A DNA stretch of 64,000 nucleotides from Novosphingobium mangrovisedimenti (GTDB lineage Bacteria > Pseudomonadota > Alphaproteobacteria > Sphingomonadales > Sphingomonadaceae): NCBI RefSeq assembly GCF_025153475.1, contig NZ_JANZXA010000001.1, forward strand, positions 372,001 through 436,000, given 5' to 3'. Positions 38,096 to 46,982 of the stretch are shown here, one piece after another (position 1 is the stretch's first letter; every line of letters begins with the position of its first letter). Both the position numbers and the translations under genes were made by a program. Under the pieces are notes generated by a model that was given only the letters and a program-made list of their open reading frames with translations, made no database searches and was not told the origin of the DNA.

Positions 38096-40138
38096 TTACT
38101 GGCAAGCGAGACATTCGTCGTAGTCGGTGCTCTCGCCGATCTCGAACTTGGGCGCTTCGGAAGTGTTGTCCGCCTCCACGCCGCCGGCGAAGCCCGCGCG
38201 CTGCACCGACTTGGAGCGCAGGTAGTAGAGCGACTTGATGCCCTTTTCCCACGCCTGGAAGTGCAGCATCATCAGGTCCCACTTGTCGACATCGGCGGGG
38301 ATGAACAGGTTCAGCGACTGCGCCTGGTCGATGTAGGGCGTGCGGTCGGCGGCGAATTCGAGCAGCCAGCGCTGGTCGATCTCGAAGCTCGTCTTGTAAA
38401 CCGCCTTTTCCTCCGGCGAGAGGAAATCGAGGTGCTGGACCGAGCCGCCGTTCTCAAGGATCGTGTTCCACACATTGGTGGAATCCTTGGACTTCGAGGC
38501 CAGCAGCTTCTGCAGGTAGGGGTTCTTCACCACGAAGGAGCCCGAAAGTGTCTTGTGGGTATAGATGTTGGCCGGGATCGGCTCGATGCAGGCGCTGGTG
38601 CCGCCGCAGATGATCGAAATCGAGGCCGTGGGCGCGATCGCCATCTTGCAGCTGAAACGCTCCATCACGCCCTGGTCGGCCGCGTCGGGGCAGGGCCCGC
38701 GCTCGTTCGCCAGCATCATCGAGGCCTCGTTGGCCTTCTGGTTGATGTACTGGAAGATCTGCAGGTTGAGCGCCTTGGCCATCGCGCTCTCGAAAGCGAT
38801 GCCCTTCTTCTGCAGGTACGAGTGGAAACCCATCACGCCCATGCCGACCGAACGCTCGCGCATAGCCGAATACTTGGCGCGGGCCATCTCGTCGGGCGCG
38901 CGGTCGATGTAGTCCTGCAGCACGTTGTCGAGGAAGCGCAGCACGTCCTCGATGAAGCGCTTCTCGCCCTTCCACTCTTCCCAGGTTTCGAGGTTGAGCG
39001 AGGAGAGGCAACACACCGCCGTGCGATCGTTGCCAAGGTGGTCGCGGCCGGTCGGCAGGGTAATTTCCGAGCACAGGTTCGAGGTCGAGACCTTGAGGCC
39101 GAGATCGCGGTGATGCTTGGGCATCATGCGGTTCACGGTATCGGAGAAGACGATGTAGGGCTCACCCGTCTGCAGGCGGATCTCCACCAGCTTCTGGAAC
39201 AGCGAGCGCGCATCGACCGTATTGCGCACCGAACCATCTTTCGGGCTGCGCAGTTCGAACTCGGCACCGTCGCGCACGGCTTCCATGAACTCGTCGGTGA
39301 GCAGTACGCCGTGGTGCAGGTTGAGTGCCTTGCGGTTGAAGTCGCCCGAGGGCTTGCGGATCTCGAGGAACTCTTCGATTTCCGGGTGCGAGACGTCGAT
39401 GTAGCAGGCAGCCGAGCCGCGACGCAGCGAGCCCTGCGAAATCGCCAGCGTGAGGCTGTCCATCACGCGCACGAAGGGAATGATGCCGCTCGTCTTGCCG
39501 TTGAGGCCAACCGGCTCGCCGATGCCGCGCACCGAGCCCCAGTACGTGCCGATGCCGCCGCCGCGCGAGGCCAGCCAGACGTTCTCGTTCCAGGTCGCGA
39601 CGATGCCTTCGAGGCTGTCGTCGACCGAGTTGAGGTAGCACGAGATCGGCAGGCCGCGTCCGGTGCCACCGTTCGAAAGCACGGGCGTTGCCGGCATGAA
39701 CCACAGCTTCGAGATGTAGTCGTAGAGCCGCTGGGCGTGCTCGGCATCGTCGGCATAGGCATCCGCGACGCGCGCGAAGATGTCCTGATACTTCTCGCCG
39801 GGCAGCAGATAACGGTCGTCGAGCGTTTCCTTGCCGAAATCGGTCAGGAGCGCGTTGCGGCTCTCGTCGGTGACGACGTTGAAGCGGCGATCGTGGATGA
39901 CCTTGGAATCGCTTTTCCCGGCGGCCTTGGCAGCCTTCTTCGGCGCCGGCGCCTCAACCAGATCTGCGGTCGCGGTATCGGTCTTGTCCATGACGATTGC
40001 CGGGCTCTCGCCCGTCTCCTTCTGTTTCGTGGCGGCTTCGCGCGGAGTGTCGAGTACGCCCATCTCGGTCTGCTCCCCGTCGTCGTGGCTCACATCGTGG
40101 CTGGCCACATGACCCTCGTTTCCGTTTCTGAAATCCAC
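38096..40138 (-). CDS. nrdA: Ribonucleoside-diphosphate reductase, alpha subunit
   Basis: The 680-residue class I catalytic chain reduces NDPs to dNDPs. The active-site set is present: LPISCYLNSVDDS (catalytic Cys), NLHHGVLL, NLCSEITLP (Asn-Leu-Cys-Ser-Glu radical site), APTASISIICGG, the Tyr-Tyr pair in KSLYYLRSK, and the C-terminal redox tail DECLACQ. An N-terminal ~75-residue acidic/alanine-rich extension replaces the usual ATP-cone, so activity may not be switched by dATP in the common way. The long frame starts at GTG 40138; an internal ATG could be the true start. nrdB is not in the window. Confidence 0.92.
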   Translation of the reverse strand: MDFRNGNEGHVASHDVSHDDGEQTEMGVLDTPREAATKQKETGESPAIVMDKTDTATADLVEAPAPKKAAKAAGKSDSKVIHDRRFNVVTDESRNALLTDFGKETLDDRYLLPGEKYQDIFARVADAYADDAEHAQRLYDYISKLWFMPATPVLSNGGTGRGLPISCYLNSVDDSLEGIVATWNENVWLASRGGGIGTYWGSVRGIGEPVGLNGKTSGIIPFVRVMDSLTLAISQGSLRRGSAACYIDVSHPEIEEFLEIRKPSGDFNRKALNLHHGVLLTDEFMEAVRDGAEFELRSPKDGSVRNTVDARSLFQKLVEIRLQTGEPYIVFSDTVNRMMPKHHRDLGLKVSTSNLCSEITLPTGRDHLGNDRTAVCCLSSLNLETWEEWKGEKRFIEDVLRFLDNVLQDYIDRAPDEMARAKYSAMRERSVGMGVMGFHSYLQKKGIAFESAMAKALNLQIFQYINQKANEASMMLANERGPCPDAADQGVMERFSCKMAIAPTASISIICGGTSACIEPIPANIYTHKTLSGSFVVKNPYLQKLLASKSKDSTNVWNTILENGGSVQHLDFLSPEEKAVYKTSFEIDQRWLLEFAADRTPYIDQAQSLNLFIPADVDKWDLMMLHFQAWEKGIKSLYYLRSKSVQRAGFAGGVEADNTSEAPKFEIGESTDYDECLACQ

Positions 40139-40846
40139 TTGTCGCCCCCGCAGCCCTCAAAAATGTCATCAAACCGCCCCGAGGCGGCGTCACAGCCTAA
40201 GGCAGTGGTCCAGCGACCGGCGCGAGTCGGCGGGAGGCAAGCTTCCCGTCTAGCACAACCGGTACAAAAAGAGAACGATGAAGTTCCCGCCCAACCCTTG
40301 CCACGCCGCCCCGCAAGACCTTTGCCCACCCCGGGGACACGGTCACACGCGATGCATGATCCATGTGACTTTCCTAGGTGTTGAGGCCCGACGAGCGACG
40401 CGCCACAACCCATAGTGCGCTTTCTGGAAACGGGCGCAAGAGGGTGAAGTCGCAGTTAACGGGAAGCGACCGAAGGCACCCGGCACTGCGCGACGCGTGG
40501 AAAGTCCTGACCCCGTTGCCGGTGCAAGAGTCAAAATCGGCAATGCGCGCAAAAATTTTTCCACATAAATTGCCGACGAGTCGAATCGTGCTTGCGACGA
40601 GCCGAGTCCACTTTCGCCCGCTGTCAAGCACCCGGACACCTAAATGTTGGGCGATCCCCCTACCCGACGACACTACAGGCAGCGACGCAGCCATCTTGCG
40701 GACCATCCGGGACAAGCATCCGTCGAGCGCGCTATGCCGCTTGACGAAGCGGGGATGCAAAACCGCCTCTGACATGCAACCGTAGGAATGCGGGCCCCAA
40801 TCGGGCCCGACCGAACATTCCATTCCGTGGCAAGGGACAAGCCCCC
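40139..40846. other. Long intergenic region upstream of nrdA
   Basis: About 700 bases have no convincing gene; frames at 40374-40823 on both strands lack ribosome sites or homology. It contains a perfect DnaA-box consensus TTTTCCACA (40557-40564, within an AT-rich patch), a GTCACA/TGTGAC inverted repeat (40342-40347, 40364-40369), and two related sequences CCTAGGTGTTGAG (40373-40385) and CCTAAATGTTGGG (40639-40651) that could be binding sites for an nrd regulator. Confidence 0.5.
40557..40565 (+). promoter_or_regulatory. DnaA-box-like site
   Basis: TTTTCCACA, a standard DnaA box variant, sits in an AT-rich patch about 420 bases upstream of nrdA. DnaA controls nrdAB in E. coli, so a cell-cycle link is plausible, but a single box is weak evidence. 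Confidence 0.35.
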
Positions 40847-41092
40847 ATGTTCAACATCATCGGCGCCATCATCAGCGGCCTGATCATCGGCGTGCTGGCG
40901 CGCTATTTCTATCCCGGCGACGTCGACATGGGCTGGGTCGCGACGATCCTGCTCGGCATCGGCGGCTCGCTCGCCGCCGGCCTCATCACCAGCCGCGGCC
41001 AGCGCGAATTCAGCCAGGCCGGCTGCCTCGCCTCGATCCTGGGCGCGATGGCGCTGATCTTCATCGGCCGCGCACTGGGCGTCGGCGGCTGA
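40847..41092 (+). CDS. GlsB/YeaQ/YmgE-family small membrane protein
   Basis: The 81-residue inner-membrane protein has three hydrophobic helices: FNIIGAIISGLIIGVLARYF, WVATILLGIGGSLAAGLI and ASILGAMALIFIGRAL. This is the transglycosylase-associated or GlsB/YeaQ/YmgE family, commonly induced by stress. Its precise function is unknown. It is a single gene convergent with the broken SDR. Confidence 0.88.
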   Translation: MFNIIGAIISGLIIGVLARYFYPGDVDMGWVATILLGIGGSLAAGLITSRGQREFSQAGCLASILGAMALIFIGRALGVGG

Positions 41093-41095
41093 GGC

Positions 41096-41588
41096 CTATT
41101 TCGCCCGCGCGAGGATATTGGCGGCGGTGGTGACGAGACCGCCGTTCGCCGCAATCGTCAGTCCGGTCAGCCAGCGCGCCTCGTGCGAGGCGAGGAAGCC
41201 AACGACATCGGCAATGTCCTCCGGCTCGCCGAGGCGACGCAGCGCCGTCCAGGGCACGACCTGATCGGGCCAGGACTGCCCGGCGATCATTTCGGTGCGC
41301 GTACAGCCCGGCGCGACAGAGTTGCAGGTTATCCCGCGCGGGCCCAACTCCTGCGCCAGACTGCGCATGAACGCCTCTGCCCCGGCCTTCGCCGCCGCGC
41401 CGATCGACACGCCCGGCGCCGGGTGCGTGGCCATGCCCGAGGAGATGAAGACCACCCGCCCGGCCTCGCTGCGAGGTCAGCCGCGCGAACTCCGATGCGG
41501 CAAGGATCGTCGAACGCAGATTGAGCGCGAGGACGGCATCGACGGTTTCCAAGGGCATGTCGGTGGCCAGACCGCCCTTGCCGCCGCG
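41096..41588 (-). pseudogene. Truncated, frameshifted short-chain dehydrogenase
   Basis: Right after the stop of the intact SDR gene the minus strand reads GGLATDMPLETVDAVLALNLRSTILAASEFARLTS, the middle of an SDR. The whole N-terminal Rossmann half with the TGxxxGxG motif is missing. Near 41465-41480 the frame breaks: the rest (GRVVFISSGMATHPAPG, then AKAGAEAFMRSLAQELGPRGITCNSVAPGCTRT and a normal C-terminus ending near 41096) is in another frame. The catalytic Tyr-x-x-x-Lys is represented only by a changed GAAAKAG segment. Two lesions in one gene mark it as dead. A deletion between two tandem SDR genes would explain the structure. Confidence 0.85.
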
Positions 41589-42326
41589 TCACAGCAGCGC
41601 CCCGCCATCGACGGGGATCACCGTGCCGGTAATCCAGCGCGCGGCATCGCTGCACAGGAAGGCGATGGGCCCGGCAATGTCGTCGGGCTGGGCAATGCGC
41701 TTGAGCGCCTGATCGCGCGTGGTCATCTCGAAGCCCTGCGGCGTCTCGGCCCAGGCGGCGATCGGCCCGGTGGCCGTCGTTCCCGGCGCCACGGCGTTGA
41801 CGCGGATCCAGCGCGGGCCGAACTCGTGCGCAGCGCGGCGCACCAGCGTCTCGACGCCGCCCTTCATCGTCGCATAGCCGGCGACCCCGCCCGTCACCCG
41901 CCGCGCCGTGAGCGAGGAGACGAAGACCACGCTCGCCCCCTCAACCAGCGTGGGCGAGAGCGCCTGCAGCAGGAAGAAGGGCGCACGCAGGTTGACCGTG
42001 AAGATACGGTCGAATGTCTCCTCGTCGCAGGTCGCGATGTCCGAGGGCGGCATGACTGCGGCGTTAAGCACGAGCGCCTGCAGCCCGTCCGGGCACAGCG
42101 CCGCGACTTCGGCCGCGAGCCGGGCCGGGGTCTGCCGGTCGGACAGATCGCCGCCGACCAGCTGCGCGGCACCGCCAGCCATCTCGATGTCGCGCACGAC
42201 CGCCTCGGCCTTGTCGCGATTGCCGCCGTAATGGACAATGACGCGGTAACCCTCCGCCGCCAGCGTCCGCGCCGTCGCAGCGCCGATGCCTTGCGACGAA
42301 CCCGTCACGAATGCCGTCTTGGTCAT
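41589..42326 (-). CDS. Short-chain dehydrogenase/reductase
   Basis: The 245-residue classical SDR starts MTKTAFVTGSSQGIGAATAR (NAD(P)-binding TGxxxGIG). It carries VLNAAVMPP (the NNAG position), the SSLTARRVTGGVAGYATMKGG segment with the YxxxK catalytic pair (Tyr-Ala-Thr-Met-Lys), and ends ITGTVIPVDGGALL. It is an oxidoreductase of an unknown alcohol or ketone. Its stop is immediately followed by the broken SDR. Confidence 0.9.
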   Translation of the reverse strand: MTKTAFVTGSSQGIGAATARTLAAEGYRVIVHYGGNRDKAEAVVRDIEMAGGAAQLVGGDLSDRQTPARLAAEVAALCPDGLQALVLNAAVMPPSDIATCDEETFDRIFTVNLRAPFFLLQALSPTLVEGASVVFVSSLTARRVTGGVAGYATMKGGVETLVRRAAHEFGPRWIRVNAVAPGTTATGPIAAWAETPQGFEMTTRDQALKRIAQPDDIAGPIAFLCSDAARWITGTVIPVDGGALL

Positions 42327-42418
42327 GATGCAGTCCTCTCCCGTCTATGGCGGAAGAGTGCGTCAGGCATGGGGCGCTGTCGAGCAGGCGCGGCCCGGCT
42401 TCGCGGGAGCGATGCGGG

Positions 42419-44017
42419 TCAGGGAACCAGAACGGTGTCCACTGGCGTCTCGTCGGTTTCGGGATAATCGAGCGTATAGTGCAGGCCCCGGCTCTCGTGC
42501 CGCTTGAGCGCGGACTGCACGATCAGCTCGGCCGACTGCAGCAGGTTGCGCAGCTCGATCAGGTCGGTCGAAACGCGGAAGTGGCGATAGTATTCCTCGA
42601 TCTCGGTGTTGAGCAGCTGGATGCGGTGCATCGCGCGCTCGAGCCGCTTGGTGGTGCGCACGATGCCCACGTAGTTCCACATGAAGCGGCGGATCTCCGT
42701 CCAGTTCTGCTTGATGACCACTTCCTCGTCGGAATCGGTCACCCGGCTTTCGTCCCAGGGCATGACCGGCGGCGGAACATCGAAGCTGTCCCATCGCGCG
42801 AGAATGTCGCTGGCCGCGGCATCGCCGAACACGAAGCATTCGAGCAGCGAGTTGGACGCCAGGCGATTGGCCCCGTGAAGACCGCTCTCAGTGCATTCCC
42901 CGGCGGCATAGAGCCCGGGCAGGTCGGTCCGGCCATCGAGATCGATCAGCACCCCGCCGCAGGTATAGTGCTGCGCCGGAACCACCGGGATCGGTTCCCG
43001 GGTCATGTCGATGCCCAGCGTCAGCAGCTTCTCGTAGATGGTCGGGAAATGCTCCATCACGAATTCGGCCGGCTTGTGGCTAATATCGAGATGGACGTAA
43101 TCGAGACCGTAGCGCTTGATCTGCTCGTCGATCGCGCGGGCAACGATGTCGCGCGGCGCGAGTTCGGCGCGCTCGTCGTAGTCCGGCATGAAGCGATGGC
43201 CGGTATCCGGGTGCTTGAGATGGCCACCCTCGCCGCGCACCGCCTCGGTAATCAGGAAGTTCTTGACCTCGAGGTTGTACAGGCAGGTCGGGTGGAACTG
43301 CATCATCTCCATGTTGGAAACGCGTGCGCCCGCACGCCAGGCCATGGAGATGCCATCGCCAGTAGCCCCGCGCGGCGCCGTGCTGAACTGATAGACACGC
43401 CCCGCCCCGCCGGTCGCCAGCACCGTGGCGCGGGCGGTGAAGGCCTCGACATGGCCCGTCTCTTCATTGAGCGCATAGACGCCCCAGACACGGCCCGACG
43501 CGGAATAACGCACCTCGTGCCGGCCGGTGATGAAATCGATGCACGAACGGCCGGGCAGCAGCGTGATGTTCGGATTGGCCTCCGCCGCCCGCAGGAGTGC
43601 TTGCTGGACCGCCCAGCCGGTGGCGTCGTTGACATGGACGATGCGGCGATGGGAGTGGCCACCCTCGCGCGTCAGATGGAGCGCGTTGCCATCCATGTTG
43701 AACGGGACGCCCAGGTCGATGAGACGCCCGATCGCACGCGGGGCGCGCTCGATCACGAATTCGACCGTATCGCGCCGGTTAAGACCGGCCCCGGCAATCA
43801 TGGTATCGCGCACGTGCTCTTCGAACGTATCGCCTTCGTCGAGCACCGCGGCGATCCCGCCCTGCGCCGACGCGGTCGATCCACCGGCCAGATTGCCTTT
43901 CGCGAGCACGGCCACCTTGAGGTCCTTTGCCAGTGCAAGAGCAGCGGTCAGGCCCGCCGCCCCCGACCCGATCACGACGACATCGAAAGTTCTGGCGTGG
44001 TTTGCATGCGATTCCAT
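42419..44017 (-). CDS. nadB: L-aspartate oxidase
   Basis: The 532-residue flavoprotein oxidises aspartate to iminoaspartate, the first step of NAD synthesis. The FAD motif is VVVIGSGAAGLTAALALA; the active-site and fumarate-reductase family blocks GGSTASAQGGIAAVLDEGD, GGHSHRRIVHVND, QFHPTCLY, HYTCGGVLIDLDGRTDLPGLYAAGECTESGLHGANRLASNSLLE are intact, and the helical C-terminus is complete. nadA and nadC are not adjacent. Confidence 0.95.
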   Translation of the reverse strand: MESHANHARTFDVVVIGSGAAGLTAALALAKDLKVAVLAKGNLAGGSTASAQGGIAAVLDEGDTFEEHVRDTMIAGAGLNRRDTVEFVIERAPRAIGRLIDLGVPFNMDGNALHLTREGGHSHRRIVHVNDATGWAVQQALLRAAEANPNITLLPGRSCIDFITGRHEVRYSASGRVWGVYALNEETGHVEAFTARATVLATGGAGRVYQFSTAPRGATGDGISMAWRAGARVSNMEMMQFHPTCLYNLEVKNFLITEAVRGEGGHLKHPDTGHRFMPDYDERAELAPRDIVARAIDEQIKRYGLDYVHLDISHKPAEFVMEHFPTIYEKLLTLGIDMTREPIPVVPAQHYTCGGVLIDLDGRTDLPGLYAAGECTESGLHGANRLASNSLLECFVFGDAAASDILARWDSFDVPPPVMPWDESRVTDSDEEVVIKQNWTEIRRFMWNYVGIVRTTKRLERAMHRIQLLNTEIEEYYRHFRVSTDLIELRNLLQSAELIVQSALKRHESRGLHYTLDYPETDETPVDTVLVP

Positions 44018-44163
44018 CGCGCTTCATTGCCGAGGTATGACGGTCTCTGCAAGAATTTGCGATGATGCCACCGTTATGTTGCAGTGCCACAAAACTACCT
44101 ATAAAATACGGAAAGTACTGGAAACCATCAATACTGCCACCGATGTGGCCACCCCCCTGAATG

Positions 44164-44180
44164 GTTTGATCCGGTCAAAC
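44164..44180. promoter_or_regulatory. Palindrome upstream of the small zinc-ribbon gene
   Basis: GTTTGA (44164-44169) and TCAAAC (44175-44180) flank tccgg. It resembles an FNR box but is one base short of the TTGAT-N4-ATCAA spacing, so I treat it as an unassigned operator candidate. Confidence 0.3.
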
Positions 44181-44207
44181 AGAATCCAGCATATAGAGGT
44201 TGACAAC

Positions 44208-44369
44208 GTGGCTAACTTCTTCCCCCTGTGTATAGCCAACAGACACACCCCTATTCGCTCCAACGTCCGATGGGATGGAGCCAATTATATTGGTACTTGC
44301 AAAAATTGCGGCAAGGACATTAGGCGCGAAAAGCACAACGTGTGGAAAATCGACGAGGAACGTGCGTAG
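44208..44369 (+). CDS. Small zinc-ribbon-like protein
   Basis: The 53-residue gene starts at GTG 44208 with GAGG eight bases upstream. It reads VANFFPLCIANRHTPIRSN, then YIGTCKNCGKDIRREKHNVWK: one CxxC knuckle plus a further cysteine (Cys in PLCIANRH) and histidines that could complete a metal site. Base composition is more AT-rich than its neighbours. Similar short cysteine-bearing ORFs occur in sphingomonad genomes as far as I recall, without known function. It lies between divergent nadB and a convergent ABC ATPase gene. Confidence 0.65.
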   Translation: MANFFPLCIANRHTPIRSNVRWDGANYIGTCKNCGKDIRREKHNVWKIDEERA

Positions 44370-44601
44370 AACTTTCGGTAAAACTTGCAGATTTGTGCAC
44401 CGCAGCGGCTTCGCACGGCGGGATGCTGCACGACCTTCGGATACGAGGCGCTGTTTACCGCGCGTCAGCAACTGCGGCTAACGGCACCGAAAGACAATTC
44501 GAACGCAATCCCGGATTTTCCCGCGCGAATCGGATTGATGTGCAAACGCTTACATTCTGCCGCCAGTGTACGACGGCCCCTTGCCATCGCCACATGACCG
44601 C

Positions 44602-45561
44602 TCAGGCAGCCGCGCGCGCCTGGCTTGTGAGAGTAACGAAAACGTCCTCGAGATCGGCTTCGCGCGTCGTCACATCGACGATGGCGAACCCTTGCGCCTG
44701 AACCGCGGAGAGGATCTCACCGGCATTGCTGCGATCCTTGTCGTACGTGACTTCGACAGTACGCTCGCCCGTTTTCTCGCACTTGATGACACCGGGGTAG
44801 TCGGGCAGCTCCGCCACGTCGCGATCGAACGTCAGGACCAGGATCTTCTCGCGCGCCATGCCGACCAGTTCACGGGTCGGCTTGTTGGCGATCACCTCAC
44901 CGTGGTTGATGATGGCGATGCGGTCGCACAGTTCCTCGGCCTCTTCGAGGTAGTGCGTGGTAAGCACGATCGTCACGCCTTCGCGGTTCATCTCCGTAAC
45001 CAGTTCCCAGAGCTGGCGACGCAATTCCACGTCGACGCCCGCGGTGGGTTCGTCAAGCACCAGCACAGGGGGCTGGTGCACCAGAGCCTTGGCGATCAGC
45101 AGGCGCCGCTTCATGCCGCCCGACAGCGTGCGCGCATAGGCGTTGCGCTTGTCCTCCAGATGCACGGCGCGAAGCAGTTCTTCGGACCGGCGCAGATGCC
45201 TGGCAATGCCATAGAGCCCGGCCTGGTTCTCGAGCACCTCGAACGGGGTGAAAAAGGGATCGAAGACGATTTCCTGCGGGACGATACCGATCGAGCGCTT
45301 GGCGTTGCGCTGGTTGCGATCGATGTCGAAACCCCAGATCTCCGCCGTGCCCGAGGTCTTGCGCACAAGGCCCGCAAGAATGTTGATCAACGTGGACTTG
45401 CCCGCGCCATTGGGCCCAAGCAGGCCGAAAATGCCGCCTTCGGGCACATCGAAGGACACGCCCTTGAGCGCCAGCTTGCCCTCGTCGGTGCCGGCTGGCG
45501 CATAGCGCTTGACGAGATCGCGGATCGAAATGGCGGGCGTAGTCTGGGGGGCAGTGCTCAT
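44602..45561 (-). CDS. ABC transporter ATP-binding protein (ABC-2 / drug-export type)
   Basis: The 319-residue ATPase has Walker A LGPNGAGKST, the Q-loop VPQEIVFD, signature LSGGMKRR, Walker B VLVLDEPTAG and the switch His in LTTHYLEEAEELCDRIAI. A C-terminal domain of about 90 residues follows, as in DrrA/NatA-type exporters. I use ATG 45561 over a longer frame. No ABC-2 permease gene is next to it in the window, so its membrane partner must be encoded elsewhere. Confidence 0.9.
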   Translation of the reverse strand: MSTAPQTTPAISIRDLVKRYAPAGTDEGKLALKGVSFDVPEGGIFGLLGPNGAGKSTLINILAGLVRKTSGTAEIWGFDIDRNQRNAKRSIGIVPQEIVFDPFFTPFEVLENQAGLYGIARHLRRSEELLRAVHLEDKRNAYARTLSGGMKRRLLIAKALVHQPPVLVLDEPTAGVDVELRRQLWELVTEMNREGVTIVLTTHYLEEAEELCDRIAIINHGEVIANKPTRELVGMAREKILVLTFDRDVAELPDYPGVIKCEKTGERTVEVTYDKDRSNAGEILSAVQAQGFAIVDVTTREADLEDVFVTLTSQARAAA

Positions 45562-45611
45562 GGCCCCTGCATGTGGGGCAGGTTTGCGTCCACGTAAAGA
45601 GCGGTCCTTGC

Positions 45612-45640
45612 TTGACGCTCCTGCGCGATCCACTTATGAT
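45612..45640 (+). promoter_or_regulatory. Sigma-70 promoter of the P450 gene
   Basis: A minus-35 TTGACG (45612-45617) and a minus-10 TATGAT (45635-45640) are separated by exactly 17 bases and point at the P450 start about 60 bases on. The minus-10 overlaps a palindromic operator. Confidence 0.7.
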
Positions 45641-45654
45641 ACACAATGTATCAT
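45636..45654. promoter_or_regulatory. Operator palindrome over the P450 promoter
   Basis: ATGATACA (45636-45643) and TGTATCAT (45647-45654) are perfect 8-bp arms with a three-base spacer, overlapping the minus-10 and start region. This is the size and symmetry of TetR/MarR-type repressor sites, so the P450 is probably repressed until an inducer appears. No regulator gene is adjacent. Confidence 0.65.
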
Positions 45655-45699
45655 TGATGCGTCAGCTGGAACAATGGCGCGCAGGATGGGAGAGCAGAA

Positions 45700-46965
45700 A
45701 TGGCAAGTGCCGCACAACTCGTCGAAAAGGATTATTTCACCGACCATTCAGTGCTTCTCGATCCCTACGACTACTTCGAGTCCATCCGCGCCCACGGGCC
45801 GGTCTACCAGATGCGCAGCCGCGACGTGGTTGTCGTCACCGGCTTTGCGGAGGCGCTCGAGGTCCTGCTCAATACCCGCGACTTCTCGTCCTGGCTGAAC
45901 CCCGATCCGCTGGTGGCGCTGCCCTTCGAGGTGGAAGGGGACGACATCGCCGCTCAGCTGGCCAGCGTGCCCAGCAGTCCCATGGAACTCATGGTCTCCT
46001 ACGACGGGGACCGCCATGCCGCGGCCCGGTCGCTGCTCAACCCGCTGTTCACGCCTTCACGCCTCAAGGCCAACGAGGCGTTCATGCGCGCCTATGCCGA
46101 GGACATGGTGCGCAAGGTCGTGGCGGCAGGCGGCTGCGAGCTGGTCAACAAGGTGGCCACACCCTTCGTCACCATGGTCATCGCCGACCTGCTCGGCGTT
46201 CCGGCGGAGGATCGCGAGGCGTTCCGCGAAGTCATCGACGCCGCCCCGCCGCCGGGCAACATGGATGCCCCGGGCAGCGACGACGTCATCCATCCACTGA
46301 TGGTCATGGCCGGGTATTTCACCCGCTATGTGGCCGAACGGCGCGCGCAGCCGCGAGACGACGTGATGACCGAGATGGCACTGGCGAAATATCCCGACGG
46401 ATCGACGCCCGACGCCATGGAAGTCGTGAAGTCGGCCATGTTCCTGTTCGCCGCCGGGCAGGACACCAGCGCCAAGCTGATCGGCAACTCGATGCGTCGG
46501 CTGGCGGAAGACCAGGTGCTGCAGCAGCAGCTTCGCGAAGATCGCACGCTGATCGGTCCGTTCCTGGAGGAAGTGCTGCGCCTTGAAGGATCGACCAAGG
46601 CCACCTTCCGCATTGCCTCGTGCAAGACCCGGATCGGCGACGTCGAGATCCCGGCGGGCAAGCGGGTGGTCGTTTCGCTCTCTGCCGCGAACCGCGATCC
46701 GCGCCGATGGGACGATCCGGGCACCTTCCGCATCGGCCGCCCCAGGATCAAGGAACACCTCGCCTTCGGGCGCGGCGCTCATACGTGTGCCGGCGCGCCG
46801 CTCGCCCGCGCGGAAGTGGCCGTGATCCTCGAGCGCTTCCTCGATCACACCACGTCGATCACGCTCGACGAGGCACATCACGGCCCGGCCGGCACACGCA
46901 CGATCGAATACGAGCCGAGCTACATCATTCGCGGACTGGCGAACCTGCACATCAAGCTGGCCTGA
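45700..46965 (+). CDS. Cytochrome P450
   Basis: The 421-residue soluble P450 has the I-helix oxygen-activation motif FAAGQDTSAKLI, the K-helix ExxR in EEVLRLEGSTKATFR, and the haem-binding loop LAFGRGAHTCAGAPLAR with the ligand cysteine. It lacks a membrane anchor, so it is a class I bacterial enzyme needing a ferredoxin and reductase, not present nearby. The substrate is unknown; bacterial P450s of this type hydroxylate terpenes, steroids or aromatics. It has its own promoter and operator. Confidence 0.94.
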   Translation: MASAAQLVEKDYFTDHSVLLDPYDYFESIRAHGPVYQMRSRDVVVVTGFAEALEVLLNTRDFSSWLNPDPLVALPFEVEGDDIAAQLASVPSSPMELMVSYDGDRHAAARSLLNPLFTPSRLKANEAFMRAYAEDMVRKVVAAGGCELVNKVATPFVTMVIADLLGVPAEDREAFREVIDAAPPPGNMDAPGSDDVIHPLMVMAGYFTRYVAERRAQPRDDVMTEMALAKYPDGSTPDAMEVVKSAMFLFAAGQDTSAKLIGNSMRRLAEDQVLQQQLREDRTLIGPFLEEVLRLEGSTKATFRIASCKTRIGDVEIPAGKRVVVSLSAANRDPRRWDDPGTFRIGRPRIKEHLAFGRGAHTCAGAPLARAEVAVILERFLDHTTSITLDEAHHGPAGTRTIEYEPSYIIRGLANLHIKLA

Positions 46966-46982
46966 TCGGCTCCCTCGCGCAC

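Noticed and set aside
40374..40823. Overlapping frames of 135-149 codons on both strands upstream of nrdA
   Set aside because: No homology, no ribosome site and mutually exclusive frames; the region behaves as regulatory DNA.
44164..44180. FNR box upstream of the small cysteine protein
   Set aside because: The half-sites are there but the spacing is one base too short for FNR/FixK; kept only as an unassigned palindrome.
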